A stretch of 6,577 nt of DNA from CAIPFQ01 sp964641775 (GTDB lineage: Bacteria; Chlamydiota; Chlamydiia; Chlamydiales; SM23-39), in contig CAZXLK010000081.1 in NCBI GenBank assembly GCA_964641775.1, positions 1-6,577 on the forward strand, in the 5' to 3' direction. The number at the start of each line of letters is the position of its first letter. Position 1 is the stretch's first letter. Position numbers and translations under genes: made by a program. This document shows positions 5,394 to 6,577 of the stretch, piece by piece. The notes under the pieces were generated by a model. The model made no database searches and had not been told where the DNA came from. It saw only the letters and a program-made list of their open reading frames with translations.

Positions 5394-5437
5394 TATATCT
5401 GTAATTACAGATTTACAGATATAAATAAAATTGTCAA
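5394..5437 (-). promoter_or_regulatory. Promoter and three-half-site operator of the umuDC operon
   Basis: On the minus strand a perfect TTGACA (5437-5432) is followed, 17 bases on, by AAATCT (5414-5409) preceded by TGT, an extended -10 arrangement of moderate quality. Overlapping the -10 and the start site, ATCTGTAA occurs twice in tandem and once inverted. Together they give a perfect 16-bp palindrome ATCTGTAATTACAGAT (5397-5412), and a wider 11-bp inverted pair TATATCTGTAA/TTACAGATATA at 5394-5404 and 5413-5423. This layout is typical of repressor binding. The CTG..CAG half-sites recall LexA boxes, but the spacing is 6 or 14 bases and not the 10 of E. coli. The regulator is unknown. Confidence 0.7.
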
Positions 5438-5461
5438 ATAACCGTTCAGGTTCACGGGTCT

Positions 5462-6577
5462 TTAAAAGCCCCACGATTTTTCCCATGGTTTATAGGGTGG
5501 AGTCGTATCGGGGATTGGGGACGAAGGAGGATCACTATCATAAAGTCGATTTCCTTCATGATCTACAACCCAACCTTGAGCAAGAGGTTCGGGAAAAGAT
5601 AGATAGTCTCCCACTTTGTGATCAAAATAGATCATGCCCCGAGTTTGCGCCTTTTGTACAAACTCCTCAGCATGTACATGCGTCCTCTCATGACTCCAAT
5701 AGGAAGTTTCAAGCACTTTCGTGCTTTTTTTAGAAAGCGTTTCACTAACTGTTGGGATTTTTTCATGCTCAGAAATAAAAAGAACATCGCTTAGTGGGGT
5801 ATTCTTGTCCACCATCTTCTTCACAGATTTTTCAATATTTTTTTTGCCAATATCGGTCATATATGGCGCTATCAGGTAAACTTTTGGACGCGCTATTTTC
5901 AGATTATCAAATAATTTAAATACTTCTGTAATTTTTTCAGACATCTGTTCACCGCTATAAATAGCATCGTCAAACAAAACAACATACTGAGGCTTATATT
6001 CTGATAATTTCTGCTCCACTTCTTCAGTTGGATCAGAAGGCCAATGAAAGATACGATTAGAGTCCTGGGGTAATTCCTTTTTAAGTACACCCGATTCAGA
6101 GGCAAGTTGATAAACCCATAAATTACTTTTCCTTTTATGAACAGAAACAACTGATTGCTTTCCGAAATCGGGTATTGTTTCTATTTCCTTTTGAAAAGAA
6201 ATCATGGTTTTATTCAGATTTTTTTCGAATTCTTCCTGAGAAACATGGATCACCTTTTCAGATAGTTCTTTCACAGCTTTTCTCATTTCAGGAGGATGGG
6301 CTTCAATCCACACATCTCTCATTGCTGGATCCATTGCATTGCTTTTCTTTGGTCTTACTGTTTTTGCTTGCGGGTCTACCGCTTCTACTTCCATTTTTAA
6401 TGGTGGAAAAGCGACCTTTGCGACCTTATCCAATTGATTCAGAGCACCCTGAAGCTCAGATGGAGTAGATGAGCTTTTTGAGAGATTGGTTACCCTTTCT
6501 TTCAGTGATTTTAACTCTTTGCGGGATTCATTAGACAGAGGTTCCAATTGTTCCTGAAGTCTTTGAGTAAGATTGTT
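5462..6577 (-). CDS. Phosphoribosyltransferase-like protein (5' end outside window)
   Basis: The open frame runs unbroken to the right edge. The first possible start inside the window is a TTG at 6547 with 10 further sense codons before it, and no ATG or Shine-Dalgarno, so the gene is treated as cut. Counting from that TTG, residues 1-45 are charged and likely helical or coiled coil. Residues 188-200 (YVVLFDDAIYSGE) match the PRPP-binding loop of type I phosphoribosyltransferases: four hydrophobics, two acidics, then small residues and SG. KVYLIAPYMTDIG (222-234) would be the next strand and helix. Near the end, YFDHKVGDYLSFP (307-319) and a Pro-rich tail PPYKPWEKSWGF look conserved. I recall such proteins in amoeba-associated bacteria, where the function is unknown. 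It is separated from the small gene by 69 bases containing that gene's promoter. An enzyme for nucleotide salvage or a modified effector are both possible. Confidence 0.7.
   Translation of the reverse strand, partial: NNLTQRLQEQLEPLSNESRKELKSLKERVTNLSKSSSTPSELQGALNQLDKVAKVAFPPLKMEVEAVDPQAKTVRPKKSNAMDPAMRDVWIEAHPPEMRKAVKELSEKVIHVSQEEFEKNLNKTMISFQKEIETIPDFGKQSVVSVHKRKSNLWVYQLASESGVLKKELPQDSNRIFHWPSDPTEEVEQKLSEYKPQYVVLFDDAIYSGEQMSEKITEVFKLFDNLKIARPKVYLIAPYMTDIGKKNIEKSVKKMVDKNTPLSDVLFISEHEKIPTVSETLSKKSTKVLETSYWSHERTHVHAEEFVQKAQTRGMIYFDHKVGDYLSFPEPLAQGWVVDHEGNRLYDSDPPSSPIPDTTPPYKPWEKSWGF

Noticed and set aside
5393..5423. Canonical E. coli-type LexA box
   Set aside because: CTG-CAG spacing is 6 or 14 bases, not 10; called only as a palindromic operator of unknown regulator.
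5440..5461. Terminator of the PRTase-like gene
   Set aside because: Only a 4-bp CCGT/ACGG stem is found after the stop and no T-run follows directly; too weak to call.
5462..6547. PRTase-like gene starting at the TTG at 6547
   Set aside because: The frame stays open to the window edge through ten more codons and the TTG has no ribosome-binding site; the true start is probably outside.

Overview
The window looks like a chromosomal stretch from a low-to-mid GC bacterium. The best guess is an environmental (amoeba-associated) member of the Chlamydiae. This rests on recalled resemblance only: the TrpRS C-terminus is of the type ending in GKVEGNPVFTYLDAF, a DUF4143 ATPase and a LicD-family protein with an unfamiliar N-terminus are present, and Shine-Dalgarno sequences are scarce. 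No search was possible, so the lineage is tentative.

Layout. (1) 1-413, plus strand: the C-terminal part of tryptophanyl-tRNA synthetase, cut by the left edge just upstream of KMSKS. (2) 414-777: a gap with no convincing gene. It holds a perfect 11-bp hairpin after trpS, short direct repeats, a long imperfect inverted repeat, and two 30-bp tandem units that each look like a promoter. (3) 778-1989, plus strand: an AAA_14/DUF4143 ATPase, possibly translated from a leaderless mRNA. (4) 1988-2128, minus strand: a small-type signal recognition particle RNA gene with its own promoter and U-tract terminator, convergent with and touching the ATPase gene. (5) 2129-2345: a large inverted repeat whose two arms are each built from four 9-base units, followed by the terminator of the next transcript. 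(6) 2346-5437, minus strand: a tightly packed operon reading small exported protein, umuD, umuC, LicD-family protein. It starts at a promoter with a perfect TTGACA box and a three-half-site operator and ends at an intrinsic terminator. (7) 5462-6577, minus strand: a phosphoribosyltransferase-like protein cut by the right edge.

How the genes relate. UmuD and UmuC form the translesion polymerase Pol V. UmuD keeps its self-cleavage site and its Ser-Lys dyad at the same residue numbers as E. coli UmuD (24/25, 60, 97), so the system looks intact. The most unusual arrangement is that this mutagenic polymerase is co-transcribed with an unrecognised small secreted protein at the front and a LicD-type phosphotransferase at the back, under a palindromic operator (ATCTGTAATTACAGAT) that resembles a LexA box but has a different CTG-CAG spacing. 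The rest of the window is housekeeping (trpS, ffs) separated by gaps unusually rich in short inverted repeats.
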